Of a stretch of 64,000 nt of DNA, positions 8,653 to 17,615 are shown piece by piece. Numbering within the stretch: the first letter of the stretch is position 1; every line of letters starts with the position of its first letter. The stretch comes from Bifidobacterium sp. ESL0728 (GTDB lineage Bacteria > Actinomycetota > Actinomycetes > Actinomycetales > Bifidobacteriaceae), in the NCBI RefSeq assembly GCF_029392015.1, contig NZ_CP113925.1, positions 1,674,001-1,738,000 on the forward strand, given 5' to 3'. The notes below the pieces were generated by a model, which saw nothing but the letters and a program-made list of their open reading frames with translations, searched no databases and was not told the DNA's origin. The position numbers were made by a program, and so were the translations under genes.

Positions 8653-9630
8653 TCACGCCGTACGGCTCTTGGGGTCAAGCGCGTCCTTGACGGCGTCGCC
8701 CATCATGATGAAGGCGAGCACCGTAATGGCCAGCGCGGCCGACGGATAGAAGAGGACCGAGGGATCGGTGCGCAGGATGGTCTGCGCGTTGGAGATATCG
8801 CCGCCCCAGCTCACAGTGGTCGTCGGCAAACCGATACCAAGGAAGCTCAGGGTCGCCTCGGAGACGATGTAGGTCCCGAGCGAGGTAGTGGTCACCACGA
8901 TGATCGAAGCCATGGAATTGGGCAAAATATGCCGCATCAGGTTGCGCCACGGCGTCGAACCGAGCGCGGTGGAAGCGGTGTTGAACTCAAGGTTCTTGGT
9001 CTCCATCACCGCGCCTCGCGATATACGCGCGGTCTGCGTCCAGCCGAACAACGTCAGCACCAGTACGATCTTCCAAACGGATCCGGAAGTACGGAACATC
9101 TGCAGCACGACGATGGCGCCAAGCAGCAGCGGGATGGCCATGAAGATATCGGTGAAACGGCTCAAGACCGCGTCGATCCAGCCGCCGAAGAAGCCGGCAA
9201 GGGCACCGATCAAGGAGCCCACGACCATGACCAGCAGCGTGGTCAGGATGCCGACGCTCAGCGAGGTGCGGGTGCCGTAGACGGTACGGGTGAAGACGTC
9301 GCACCCCTGGGTGTCGTAGCCGAAGGGATGGCCCGGGCTGCTTTTGTCGAGCGAATGCTCCAGCTGGCAGAAGTTGGGGTCCTGACGGGTGAAGACACCC
9401 GGGAACAGCGCCACGAAGATGACGCAAAGAATCAGCATCGCCGAAACAATGAAGAGCGGGTTCTTGCGCAGGGTCCTCCACGCGTCGGCCCACATGCTGG
9501 TGGCCGGTGCCGATTCGTCGACCGAATCGACTTTCTGCAGCTTTACCGCATCCGGGGGTGCCACATAACGTTCCTGCCCTGGAAGTACACGGGATTCGGC
9601 CATGGTTGTATTTGTCATTTTGTCGCTCAT
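8653..9630 (-). CDS. oppC: Peptide ABC transporter permease OppC/DppC
   Basis: A 325-residue inner-membrane permease of the BPD_transp_1 family. It has an N-terminal OppC_N helix (PLFIVSAMLILCVIFVALFP), five further membrane segments and the EAA loop near STALGSTPWRNLMRHILPN. The ATG at 9630 has GGAGGAG upstream. It starts 16 bp after the oppB stop and ends just before oppDF, so the three are co-transcribed. Opp versus Dpp specificity cannot be told from sequence. Confidence 0.94.
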   Translation of the reverse strand: MSDKMTNTTMAESRVLPGQERYVAPPDAVKLQKVDSVDESAPATSMWADAWRTLRKNPLFIVSAMLILCVIFVALFPGVFTRQDPNFCQLEHSLDKSSPGHPFGYDTQGCDVFTRTVYGTRTSLSVGILTTLLVMVVGSLIGALAGFFGGWIDAVLSRFTDIFMAIPLLLGAIVVLQMFRTSGSVWKIVLVLTLFGWTQTARISRGAVMETKNLEFNTASTALGSTPWRNLMRHILPNSMASIIVVTTTSLGTYIVSEATLSFLGIGLPTTTVSWGGDISNAQTILRTDPSVLFYPSAALAITVLAFIMMGDAVKDALDPKSRTA

Positions 9631-9646
9631 TTGGTCTCCTCCCTAC

Positions 9647-10573
9647 TCACGCGTACCTGATGCGCGGATCAAGAGCCGCGTAAAGCATATCGACGGCCAG
9701 ATTGCATACCACAAAGATCAGGGTCAGAAGCGTGACGATGGAGACGACCATATTGCTTTCGCCTTTGAGAATGCTCTGATAAGTCAGGAACCCGATGCCG
9801 TGCACGTTGAAGATGGTCTCGGAGATCATCGCGCCGCCCATGAGCGCTCCCAGATCCTGCCCGAGGTAGGTGACCACTGGGATCAAGGAGTTACGCAGCA
9901 CATGACGAACGATGACTGAGCGATTGCTCATGCCCTTGGCGCGTGCGGTGCGCACATAGTCCTCGGCGATGTTCGAGGAGACCTCGGAACGTGTAAGCCT
10001 GATGATGTAGGCCATCGAAACGGAACCAAGCACCATGGCCGGCATCAGCAAATCGAGGAAACCGGGGTCGCTGCCCGCGGTGACCGGTAGCAGACGCCAT
10101 TTGACGCCGAGGAAGTACTGGGCCAGGAAGCCGGTGACGAAGGTCGGCACGGAGATAAGCAGAAGGGAGACGATAAGAATGACGGAATCGTACCACTTGC
10201 CCTTCTTGAGGCCCGAGATGATGCCGAAGATGACACCGAAGACGGCTTCGAAGACGAACGCCATCAACGCCAGCTTGATGGTCACCGGGAAGGCGCGCCC
10301 TATCTCGTCGATGACGGGCTGACCGGCGAACGTGTTGCCGAAATTGAGTGTCAGCGCGTTCTTCAGAAACAGCAGATACTGGATGATGAATGGCTTGTCA
10401 AGGTTATATTCCGCGCGAATCTGGGCCGCAACCGCAGCATTGACTGGCTTGTCCCCGAACATCGCCTTCACCGGATCACCGGGAAGTGCGAAAACAAGGG
10501 CGTAGACCAACAACGTTGTGCCGAGAACCACGGGGATCATCTGCAGAATACGGCGCAGAAGATACTTGCCCAT
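9647..10573 (-). CDS. oppB: Peptide ABC transporter permease OppB/DppB
   Basis: A 308-residue permease with the typical N terminus MGKYLLRRILQMIPVVLGTT and GDPVKAMFG, six predicted membrane segments and the EAA loop ARAKGMSNRSVIVRHVLRNS. An AAGGAG site precedes the ATG. It pairs with the OppC-like permease encoded immediately downstream. A terminator hairpin separates it from the upstream binding-protein gene, so its transcription depends on read-through or its own promoter. Confidence 0.94.
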   Translation of the reverse strand: MGKYLLRRILQMIPVVLGTTLLVYALVFALPGDPVKAMFGDKPVNAAVAAQIRAEYNLDKPFIIQYLLFLKNALTLNFGNTFAGQPVIDEIGRAFPVTIKLALMAFVFEAVFGVIFGIISGLKKGKWYDSVILIVSLLLISVPTFVTGFLAQYFLGVKWRLLPVTAGSDPGFLDLLMPAMVLGSVSMAYIIRLTRSEVSSNIAEDYVRTARAKGMSNRSVIVRHVLRNSLIPVVTYLGQDLGALMGGAMISETIFNVHGIGFLTYQSILKGESNMVVSIVTLLTLIFVVCNLAVDMLYAALDPRIRYA

Positions 10574-10693
10574 CGGTTAACTCCTTATTTTCCTAAGCCC
10601 AGGATCTGCCAAATAACTTGAAAGCACTGATAATCCCCTTGGCTTTTAGACATATGCCTGTAAGTGTAGCGCAAACACAAGTCAAGGATGTTT

Positions 10694-10735
10694 AAAAAAT
10701 GTGAAGGTGATGTCATCAAGACCGTCACCTTCACA
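10694..10735 (-). terminator. Strong terminator between oppA1 and oppB
   Basis: Perfect 11-bp stem (10700-10710 with 10725-10735). On the minus strand it is followed by six T residues. It lies between the oppA1 stop and the oppB start and probably makes binding-protein mRNA more abundant than permease mRNA. Confidence 0.85.
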
Positions 10736-10774
10736 TGGATTTCCGCTTTATTTCAAGGCGAAACGAAGCGATGA

Positions 10775-12412
10775 TTATTTATGCAATTGACTGTATACCG
10801 GCATATTTTCCCAATCCGCCACCAGGCCTTTCAGACCCTTGGAAGCCACGCCATGCGCATTGTCGTAATACATAGGAATCGCCGGCATGTCGTTCAGCAG
10901 GATTTCCTGCGACTGGCTGTAGATGGCGTTGGCAGCGTCGGTGGAGGGCGCCGCATATGCCTGGTCCATCAAGGCGTCGAATTTCTGGTTGCTGTAATCG
11001 CCGTCGTTGGAACCGTTGCCGTGGGCGGCGGCGGAATCATATTCCTGGAACAGGTAGTTCTCGGCGGACGGATAGTCGGGCTGCCAGCCGGAACGGAAGC
11101 CGCCCTTGATGCTGCGTTTGTCGACGGCGTTGCGGAACTCCTGGAAGGTCGGCATCGGGTCGGCGGCGGCGTCGATGCCCAGCGTGTTCTTGATCGAATT
11201 GATCATGGCGTCGTAAATGGCCTTGTAACCGCCGTCGGTGTTGTAGGAGATGGTGAATTTGTCGTTGTCCTTGGAGATGGCATCGGCTTTTGCCCACAGT
11301 TCCTTGGCCTGGGCGGCGTTGTAGACCAGATTGTCCTTGCCTTTGAGATCCTTGGAGAATCCCGGGGTCTTGGGCGAGGTGAAATCGACTGGCTGGGTGC
11401 CCGTGCCATTGAGCACCTTCTTGATGATCCCCTGCCTGTCGATGGCCTTGGAGATGGCCTGACGGCGCAAGGTGCCTTCCTGCGTGCCAGAGACGAAATG
11501 CGGCAGGTTCGAAGGGATGGTGAACATCTGGATCACCGAACCGGGCTGGTTGTAGGCCTGCACGTTCGTATCGGTCTGGAAGTTCTTGGCATCGGCAGTC
11601 GGCACGGTGTCGAGCACGTCGAGGTTGCCTGCCTGCACGTCGGCGTAGGCCGAGTCCACCTTGGTGTAGATCTTGAAGGTGACGCCGTCGTTCTTGGGCT
11701 TGACATTGCCCTTGTACAGCTTGTTGCGCACCAAAGTGATATCGGTGTTATGGTTCCAGCTTTCCAGCTTGTACGGGCCGTTGCCCACAGGGGCGTTGCC
11801 GAAGGCCTTGGGGTTCTTGTAGAAGCTCTCCGGCAGCGGCGCGAAGGCGAGATAGCCGACCTTGATGGGGAACGTCGCGTCCGGCTTGGACATCGTGACG
11901 GTGAAGGTCGTATCGTCGACGTCCTTCAGGCCGGAAAGCTGTTCGTCGCCCTTGAGGCCGCCGGCCTTCTGCAGGTCGTCATAGCCCTGGATGGTGGAGA
12001 AGAAGGACGAGCACTTCTGCGCGTTCTTGACGTTGGCCACATAACTCCACGCCTTCGTGAAGGACTTCGAGGTCACCGGCGTGCCGTCGCTGAATTTCCA
12101 GCCCGGCTTGAGCTTGACGGTATATTGCGTCGAATTCGCGTTGCCATCAATCGATTGGGCCACCTCGTTGGACGCCTTGCCTTTGGCATCAAACGAGACC
12201 AGCCCCGCGAAAATCAGGGAATCCGGGCGGTTGCCGCCGGATTCGTTGGTGTTGCCCGGAATCAGCGGATTCTGCGGCTCGGTGTCAAATGCCGTGATGA
12301 CGGTTTTCGAGCCCTTCTGCCCGGAATCGCTGCCACCGTTGGAGCCGCAACCGGCAAGTAGCATGGCCATGGAACATAGCGCGGCAGAAACCGCCAATAG
12401 TCTTTTCTTCAT
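10775..12412 (-). CDS. oppA: Oligopeptide-binding lipoprotein (SBP family 5), copy 1
   Basis: A 545-residue exported lipoprotein with start MKKRLLAVSAALCS, a hydrophobic core and lipobox LLAGC, followed by a Gly/Ser linker. The SBP_bac_5 fold shows in KLKPGWKFSDGTPVTSKSF, VGNGPYKLESW and EGTLRRQAISKAIDRQGI. The start at 12412 is chosen because the signal peptide begins there and AAGGA lies upstream; the frame extends to 12472 without support. It is closely similar to the neighbouring copy (for example the shared WNHNTDI and NGSNDGDYSN motifs), so the two are tandem duplicates feeding the same permease. Confidence 0.94.
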   Translation of the reverse strand: MKKRLLAVSAALCSMAMLLAGCGSNGGSDSGQKGSKTVITAFDTEPQNPLIPGNTNESGGNRPDSLIFAGLVSFDAKGKASNEVAQSIDGNANSTQYTVKLKPGWKFSDGTPVTSKSFTKAWSYVANVKNAQKCSSFFSTIQGYDDLQKAGGLKGDEQLSGLKDVDDTTFTVTMSKPDATFPIKVGYLAFAPLPESFYKNPKAFGNAPVGNGPYKLESWNHNTDITLVRNKLYKGNVKPKNDGVTFKIYTKVDSAYADVQAGNLDVLDTVPTADAKNFQTDTNVQAYNQPGSVIQMFTIPSNLPHFVSGTQEGTLRRQAISKAIDRQGIIKKVLNGTGTQPVDFTSPKTPGFSKDLKGKDNLVYNAAQAKELWAKADAISKDNDKFTISYNTDGGYKAIYDAMINSIKNTLGIDAAADPMPTFQEFRNAVDKRSIKGGFRSGWQPDYPSAENYLFQEYDSAAAHGNGSNDGDYSNQKFDALMDQAYAAPSTDAANAIYSQSQEILLNDMPAIPMYYDNAHGVASKGLKGLVADWENMPVYSQLHK

Positions 12413-12674
12413 CCCTCTATCCTTCTGCAATCTGTTGTCGTTAGGCCCGGATATCAACCACAATCCGGACATAGATTGTTACAGCCGCGATAAATTCGGC
12501 CGTAAATCGTCATTGAAGCGCATTCATGTTACGAAAATGCAAAAACGAACACTATGCGGACAATAAAAGCCGACAACGGGAAGCGCAACAACCAATAAGT
12601 CGCCCTTCAGACCGCATCGAATGCAGCAAAACTCAAAAAGAAAACGATACAGAACAAAAGCGAATAGAACGATA

Positions 12675-12721
12675 TGGAAAAACATAAAGGGAACGCATGC
12701 AAAAACATACGTTCCCTTTAT
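12675..12721 (-). terminator. Distal terminator of oppA2
   Basis: Perfect 12-bp inverted repeat (12684-12695 with 12710-12721). On the minus strand it is followed by GTTTTTCC. It lies downstream of a first hairpin at 12736-12767, forming a tandem terminator. Confidence 0.85.
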
Positions 12722-12735
12722 GATCAGCCGATTTT

Positions 12736-12767
12736 CCGTCCGGCATTCAACAACCTAAGCCGGACGG
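12736..12767 (-). terminator. Proximal terminator hairpin of oppA2
   Basis: Perfect 9-bp GC-rich stem (12736-12744 with 12759-12767), 15 bp after the oppA2 stop. It is followed by AAAATC rather than a T run on the minus strand, so it is likely to act together with the distal hairpin. Confidence 0.6.
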
Positions 12768-12782
12768 ATGTTCGGCGATGCA

Positions 12783-14432
12783 TCACTTGTGCATCTGGAT
12801 GAAGGTCGGGTAGGACTGCCAATCAATGGCGAAGCCCTTGACGCCCTTGGCTGCCACGCCGTCATTCGCCATGTAATACAGCGGGATGGCCGGCAGGTCG
12901 TTCAGCAGGACTTCCTGAGCCTGCTGATAGTACTGGTTCGCCTCATCGACGGACTTGGCCGCATAGGCCTTGTTGAGCAGATCATCGAACTTCGGGTTAC
13001 TGTAATCGCCGTCGTTGGAGCCATTGCCGTGGCCTGCGGAGGTCGCGAAGTTCTGGACCAGATAGTTCTCGGCGGACGGATAATCAGGCATCCAGCCGGA
13101 ACGGAAGCCGCCCTTGACCTTGCGGTTGGAGATGGCGTCACGGAATTCCTGGAAGGTGGGCAGAGGATCCGTGGCGGCCACACTTGAACCAAGGGTGTTG
13201 TTGATGGAGTTGACCATCGCGTCGAAAACCGGCTTGGAGGTGCCGTCGGAGTTGTAGGCGAGCTTCAGCGTATCGGTGTCCTTCGAGATTGCATTGGCCT
13301 TGGCCCAGAGTTCCTTGGCCTTGTTGGGGTTGTATTTGAGGTTCTCGTTGCCCTTGAGCGTTGCGGAATAGCCCGGGATCACCGGAGCGGTGAACTCGTG
13401 TGCGGGCTCGCCGGTGCCGTTGAGCACCTTCTTGACGATGGTGTTGCGGTCGATGGACATGGAGATGGCCTGACGACGCAGCGTGCCTTCCTCGGTGCCG
13501 GTCTGGAAATGAGGGAGGTCGGAAGGAATGGTGAACTGCTGGATCGAGGAACCAGGCTTGTTGTAGGCCTGAAGGTTCGAATCCGTCTGGAAGCTCTTGG
13601 TGTCCTCCGGCGGGATGGCGTTCATGCCGTCAAGGTGCCCGGCCTGAATATCGGCATAGGCAGCGCTCGACTTGGTGTAGATCCTGAAGTCAACGCCGTC
13701 GTTCTGCGGCTTGTCGTCACCCTTGTAATAAGGGTTCTTCAAAATCTTGATGTCGGTGTTGTGGTTCCAGGAATCGAACTTGTACGGACCGTTGCCGACG
13801 GGCTTGTTGCCGAAGGCCTTCGGATCCTTGAAGAAGGAATCGGGAAGCGGCGCGAAACCGGAATAGCCGACCTTGATCGGGAAGGTGGCGTCCGGGGACT
13901 CCAGATCGACGGTGAAGGTGGTGTCGTTGACGACTTTCAGACCGGAAAGCTGCTCGTCGCCCTTGAGCGAATCAGCCTTCTGCAGGTCCTTGTAGCCCTT
14001 GATCGTGGAGAAGAAGGACGAGCACTTCTGCGCGTTCTTCGCGTTGGCCACGTAGCTCCATGCCTTGGTGAAGTTCTCGGCCTTGAGCGGGGTGCCGTCG
14101 CTGAACTTGTGGCCGCTCTTGATCGTGATGGTATATTGCGTGCCATCGGCGTTCGGCTTGATGGACTGCGCTTCGTCGTTGACGGGGTTGCCCTTGGCAT
14201 CGAAGCGGACCAGCTGCGAGAAGAGGCCTCTTAAGACCATGCCGCCGCCGGTTTCGTTGGTGTTGCCCGGGATCAGGGTGTTTTGGGGTTCTGTATTGAA
14301 AATCGAAATGACGTCTTTGCCACCATTGGACGATGAACTCGACGAAGAGCCGGAGCCGGAGCCACCACAGGCGCTAAGGAGCATGGCCGCTGAGCAGACA
14401 ACAGCTGCGAGGGCCAGACCTTTCTTCTTCAT
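12783..14432 (-). CDS. oppA: Oligopeptide-binding lipoprotein (SBP family 5), copy 2
   Basis: A 549-residue lipoprotein: signal MKKKGLALAAVVCSAAM, lipobox LLSAC, then a Gly/Ser-rich tether and the SBP_bac_5 domain (IKSGHKFSDGTPLKAENF, VGNGPYKFDSW, EGTLRRQAISMSIDRNTI). The ATG at 14432 has AGGAGA upstream. It is a paralogue of the next gene in the same orientation. Two hairpins follow it, so the copies are separate transcription units. It delivers peptides to the OppBC-OppDF transporter (inference from context). Confidence 0.94.
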   Translation of the reverse strand: MKKKGLALAAVVCSAAMLLSACGGSGSGSSSSSSSNGGKDVISIFNTEPQNTLIPGNTNETGGGMVLRGLFSQLVRFDAKGNPVNDEAQSIKPNADGTQYTITIKSGHKFSDGTPLKAENFTKAWSYVANAKNAQKCSSFFSTIKGYKDLQKADSLKGDEQLSGLKVVNDTTFTVDLESPDATFPIKVGYSGFAPLPDSFFKDPKAFGNKPVGNGPYKFDSWNHNTDIKILKNPYYKGDDKPQNDGVDFRIYTKSSAAYADIQAGHLDGMNAIPPEDTKSFQTDSNLQAYNKPGSSIQQFTIPSDLPHFQTGTEEGTLRRQAISMSIDRNTIVKKVLNGTGEPAHEFTAPVIPGYSATLKGNENLKYNPNKAKELWAKANAISKDTDTLKLAYNSDGTSKPVFDAMVNSINNTLGSSVAATDPLPTFQEFRDAISNRKVKGGFRSGWMPDYPSAENYLVQNFATSAGHGNGSNDGDYSNPKFDDLLNKAYAAKSVDEANQYYQQAQEVLLNDLPAIPLYYMANDGVAAKGVKGFAIDWQSYPTFIQMHK

Positions 14433-14480
14433 AAGATTTCTCCTATCTTTGTGTTTTGTGCAGAAATCTGCGCATCAAAC

Positions 14481-14506
14481 AAAAAAGGCCGGCACAAATG
14501 CCAACC
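14481..14506 (-). terminator. Rho-independent terminator after xerC
   Basis: An 8-bp stem with two G-T pairs (14487-14494 with 14499-14506) and a 4-nt loop, followed on the minus strand by six T residues. It sits between the xerC stop and the oppA2 start. Confidence 0.8.
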
Positions 14507-14626
14507 TCATTGCTTTACTCTTTAATTTATACGCTAGCTTATGGATTATGCAAGTCAACATTCATAAAATAAACGGCCAAAAATCAGGATTACAGGGAGA
14601 AACACGACATAAAACGCATTTTTTAT

Positions 14627-15793
14627 TTATGCTCGCGGAAAAGCCTGTTTATACCGTGATTTCAATTGTTCGATGGAAACATGCGTATAGCGTTGCGTGG
14701 TTTTCAGGGAGGAATGGCCCAGCATCTCCTGCACTTCGCGCAGGTCGGCGCCACCGTCGAGCAGATGGGTCGCCGCGCTGTGTCGCAAGGCATGCGGGCC
14801 GATGTCGGGCACGCCGGCCTCCTCCGCTTTTTCATGGACCACCTCACGCACCACACGCTGGTCGATGCGTCCGCCGCGGGCGCCAAGGAACAGTGCGTGC
14901 GCACCATCATCGGATTTGGCGGATTGTTTTTGCCTTTCACCGGTTCCCGCAGGTTCAACGGATTCCCTGTTCTCGCGAACGATTCCCGCAGGTTTAACGG
15001 ACTTGCTTTCCTGCTGTGTCATTCTTGCCAATTGTGTAACCGGCTTCCGCGCCCTGGCAAGTATCGGCCGTCCCGAGCCAGACAGCCAGGCTTCAAGCGC
15101 TCGGGAGGCGGGAGCGCCGAACGGCACGACGCGTTGTTTGTCGCCCTTGCCGGTCACCCGGATGGTTCTGGTATCAAAGGAGACATCATTGATATCGAGC
15201 CCCGTCAGCTCAGCCACGCGGATGCCGGTGGCGTAGAGCAGCTCGACCATCGCGGCGTCGCGCAGGGCAAGCGCTTCCTCCTTTACGCTGGTTTTCGAGA
15301 AATCGTCCTTTATATCATCGTTTTGACCAGTGCCGTCACCACCAGGCTCCTCATCTTTTTGCGACAGGCTTTGCCTGCCGGCTTTATTCTCAGACTCCTT
15401 GGCCTCTATGCAATCGGCATCGACGGTCTCCATCAGACGTTCGGCCTGGGTTTCGTTCAGGACGGTGGGCAATGTCTGCGGGATTTTCGGCGTCATCAGG
15501 GTGGCGGCGGGATTGGTGGCGATGACATCGTGCTCGTCGGCCCATGCGAAAAAGTTGCGGACGGCCACGGTCTTACGTGCCATGGAGCTGCGGGCGTGGT
15601 CACCCGATTCATGCGCCATCCAGCCTCGCAGATCCTCGAGCTTGACCTTACCCAGACTGGTGACGCCACTATCGGCAAGAAAACCCATGCATTCCAGCAA
15701 ATCGGTGCGGTAAGCCTTCACCGTGTTGTCGGAAAGCCCGCGGTTGGCCTTGAGAAAGTCGAGAAACTGGTTTACCTGTGGTTCATATTCCAC
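14627..15793 (-). CDS. xerC: Tyrosine recombinase XerC with two low-complexity insertions
   Basis: Site-specific recombinase for chromosome dimer resolution, 388 residues against about 300 usual. The N-terminal SAM-like core-binding domain starts FLDFLKANRGLSDNTVKAYR. Catalytic residues are visible: Arg in ATGIRVAELTGLD, His-x-x-Arg in HALRHSAATHLLDGG, His in LGHSSLKTTQ and Tyr in RYTHVS. The excess length comes from two hydrophilic stretches, about residues 140-175 (Glu/Asp/Ser/Gln/Gly) and about 260-300 (repeated SVKPAG/SVEPAG). It is paired in the window with XerD at 27698. The XerC assignment over XerD rests on its position near the xerC-DUF6725 neighbourhood, as I recall it from bifidobacteria. 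Confidence 0.88.
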   Translation of the reverse strand: MEYEPQVNQFLDFLKANRGLSDNTVKAYRTDLLECMGFLADSGVTSLGKVKLEDLRGWMAHESGDHARSSMARKTVAVRNFFAWADEHDVIATNPAATLMTPKIPQTLPTVLNETQAERLMETVDADCIEAKESENKAGRQSLSQKDEEPGGDGTGQNDDIKDDFSKTSVKEEALALRDAAMVELLYATGIRVAELTGLDINDVSFDTRTIRVTGKGDKQRVVPFGAPASRALEAWLSGSGRPILARARKPVTQLARMTQQESKSVKPAGIVRENRESVEPAGTGERQKQSAKSDDGAHALFLGARGGRIDQRVVREVVHEKAEEAGVPDIGPHALRHSAATHLLDGGADLREVQEMLGHSSLKTTQRYTHVSIEQLKSRYKQAFPRA

Positions 15794-15813
15794 GTCTCCC
15801 GCCTCCCCTGTGG

Positions 15814-15826
15814 CCTATATGCCGAC
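15814..15826. repeat. Single 13-bp copy of the 22843-22914 inverted-repeat arm
   Basis: CCTATATGCCGAC here is identical to the core of the right arm at 22893-22914. It lies just upstream of the xerC start. It may be a remnant of a dispersed element or chance. Confidence 0.3.
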
Positions 15827-15868
15827 ATTGCCGAAATCAGGAACTTCACTTCATGATTTCCATATTTC

Positions 15869-15886
15869 AATAAAGAATTCTTTATT
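15869..15886. promoter_or_regulatory. 18-bp perfect palindrome in the xerC/DUF6725 divergent region
   Basis: AATAAAGAATTCTTTATT is its own reverse complement. A 13-bp part of it recurs 70 bp away at 15944-15956. It lies between divergent genes and may be an operator. No regulator can be named. Confidence 0.4.
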
Positions 15887-16026
15887 TCTTTATTATATTT
15901 CACCTTCAACCGCTGCCTCGCTTTAAAGAACGTATCAGCGCACAGAATTCTTTATTCCACGGAGACGACTTATGATAACAACAGCATTCAACACTCTCGC
16001 GGGCACAGAACAAACAAAGGAAAGAA

Positions 16027-16302
16027 ATGCCGTTACCGAAATCTATTCCTACCGGGGCACGGCTTATGGTCCGCACGCTTGACGGACGCGACGCACAAAC
16101 CGACCGCCAGCAATACCGGGATTTCATCGGACACGTCCGCTCATGGGACGGCAGAACGCTTTCCATCACCCGCGACCCTGCCGCCAACGGCTCGCGCCCG
16201 GCGCAGGACGTCGATATTGCGCGTGAGCGAATCGTGGCGTTGAAGCCGATCCCCGAACGCAAACAGCCTCATCGCAGGAACCCTGAATCAACTGGCAGAT
16301 GA
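16027..16302 (+). CDS. DUF6725 family small protein
   Basis: A 91-residue basic protein, MPLPKSIPTGARLMVRTLDG at the N terminus, then FIGHVRSWDGRTLSITRD and ERIVALKPIPER. The pattern resembles a short beta-rich domain conserved in bifidobacteria and named DUF6725 (recalled, not searched). AAAGGAAAG precedes the ATG. A 118-residue frame on the opposite strand overlaps it but has no recognisable features. It is transcribed divergently from xerC. Function unknown. Confidence 0.8.
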   Translation: MPLPKSIPTGARLMVRTLDGRDAQTDRQQYRDFIGHVRSWDGRTLSITRDPAANGSRPAQDVDIARERIVALKPIPERKQPHRRNPESTGR

Positions 16303-16328
16303 GGTAATCGGGGCTTTGCCGAAAGAAT

Positions 16329-16343
16329 CGGGTTCAGAACCCG
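16329..16343 (-). terminator. Hairpin downstream of tyrA
   Basis: Perfect 6-bp stem CGGGTT/AACCCG with a 3-nt loop, between the convergent DUF6725 and tyrA genes. On the minus strand it is followed by ATTCTTTC. Confidence 0.45.
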
Positions 16344-16409
16344 CTATACATCACGGTTTACCCATCAGATTACCTATCAGAACAAAGCCAAAACGGTAAT
16401 ACACATCGA

Positions 16410-17615
16410 TCAGATGGCGGAACGCGTCTCAACCTCGACCTTCCAAGGCTGGATGAAGCGGATGATGTGTTCGCCGCGACGGGCGGAATCGAGGAATGTG
16501 CGTTGCCAGGCGAACTTCGGAATATCAATGACGATGCGCTTCCCCCTACCGACTTCGGACTCACGGTTGAAAACAACGGATTCCATATTTCTGGATTCGG
16601 TGTCGGCGGCATCCGTTGTACGAGGTCGGATGGCCCCACCGAACGCACCGGATTCACCGGACTTACTGGGTCCGCCGGGATTACTGGATTTGACGGGATT
16701 ACTGGACTCGCCAGATTTGCTAGATTTACTGAATTCGCCGGAATTACTGGATTTGACGGACTCGCGTTCGCGCAGCTTGTAGTCGCGGAACGGCTGACCT
16801 GCCTCGAAGAAACGGGTCAACGCCTCATCGTCATGAGCATGCAGATCGTCGGCGAATGAAATGAGTCTGCCTGCCAAGTCCCGCAGCAGTACTTCGACGT
16901 TGTCGGCATCCTCCTCAATCATCGCGCGGGTTCGGTCCGGGTCGGTCAGCGCCACGCGGGTCATGTCGCGCCAGGAACCGGCGGCGAGAGCGGCGGCGAT
17001 ATTGCGGTCGGGACTGGCGCTCAATTCGTTGATGAAGGCGGTCGAAACGACGTGCGGGGTGTGGGAGATCATCGCTGCGGCGCGGTCGTGCGTCTGGTCG
17101 TCGAGAACGATGACGCGGTTACCGACCGGTCCGGTAATCAATGTCGCCACTTTGAGGAAACGCTCGTAATCCGTGGTTTCGTCTACGGTAATCGCCCACA
17201 ACGCATCGTCATAGATGGCGGGATCACTGGCCGCGAACCCGGAAAACTCGGTGCCTGCCATCGGATGTGCTCCGACGAAACAATCGGCGAGACCGGCCTC
17301 TTCCACCTGCTGCCTCACCAATCCCTTGACGCTGCCGACATCGCTTAACGTGATTGCATTACGGTCAAGTACCGGGGCAAGCCTACGCAACATCTCAGGC
17401 ATTGCTTTAAGCGGATTGCACAGGAAAAGCACCTCGGGCTTGGCCTCGGCAAGTTCCTCCAACGAATCCACGCAGGTAATCCCGTCTTCGCGCGCGGCGG
17501 CATACGGTTTTTCGTTGTGGTTCCAAGCAACGACCTCAACGTCGCGCTGGGCCAAACGCCTCGCCAGCGAACCGCCGATAAGTCCGAGACCGACAATCCC
17601 GACCGATTTCACCAC
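16410..17615 (-). CDS. tyrA: Prephenate dehydrogenase
   Basis: NAD(P)-dependent oxidative decarboxylation of prephenate to 4-hydroxyphenylpyruvate in tyrosine synthesis, 401 residues. The N-terminal Rossmann motif is GIVGLGLIGGSLARRLAQRD. The catalytic-core motifs VGAHPMAGTEFSGF and ISHTPHVVSTAF (catalytic His) follow. From about residue 285 to 325 is a Ser/Asn/Gly/Lys tract with short imperfect repeats (KSSNSGE, KSSKSGE, KSSNPGG). The final segment is not an obvious ACT domain. The start overlaps the pheA stop by 7 bp, so translation is probably coupled. Confidence 0.92.
   Translation of the reverse strand: MVKSVGIVGLGLIGGSLARRLAQRDVEVVAWNHNEKPYAAAREDGITCVDSLEELAEAKPEVLFLCNPLKAMPEMLRRLAPVLDRNAITLSDVGSVKGLVRQQVEEAGLADCFVGAHPMAGTEFSGFAASDPAIYDDALWAITVDETTDYERFLKVATLITGPVGNRVIVLDDQTHDRAAAMISHTPHVVSTAFINELSASPDRNIAAALAAGSWRDMTRVALTDPDRTRAMIEEDADNVEVLLRDLAGRLISFADDLHAHDDEALTRFFEAGQPFRDYKLRERESVKSSNSGEFSKSSKSGESSNPVKSSNPGGPSKSGESGAFGGAIRPRTTDAADTESRNMESVVFNRESEVGRGKRIVIDIPKFAWQRTFLDSARRGEHIIRFIQPWKVEVETRSAI

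Larger units (their letters stand above)
12413..12782. other. oppA1 upstream region with oppA2 terminators
   Basis: This 370-bp gap between the tandem binding-protein genes holds two terminator hairpins next to oppA2. The AT-richer remainder, about 12413-12670, must contain the oppA1 promoter. No ORF or RNA gene was recognised, and I could not pick a convincing -35/-10 pair. Confidence 0.45.

Noticed and set aside
10781..12361. A 526-residue plus-strand frame opposite oppA1
   Set aside because: In-register antisense shadow caused by codon bias; the minus strand encodes a clear binding protein with lipobox and ribosome site.
15906..16262. A 118-residue minus-strand frame
   Set aside because: It overlaps the DUF6725 gene, which has a good ribosome site and a recognisable family pattern.
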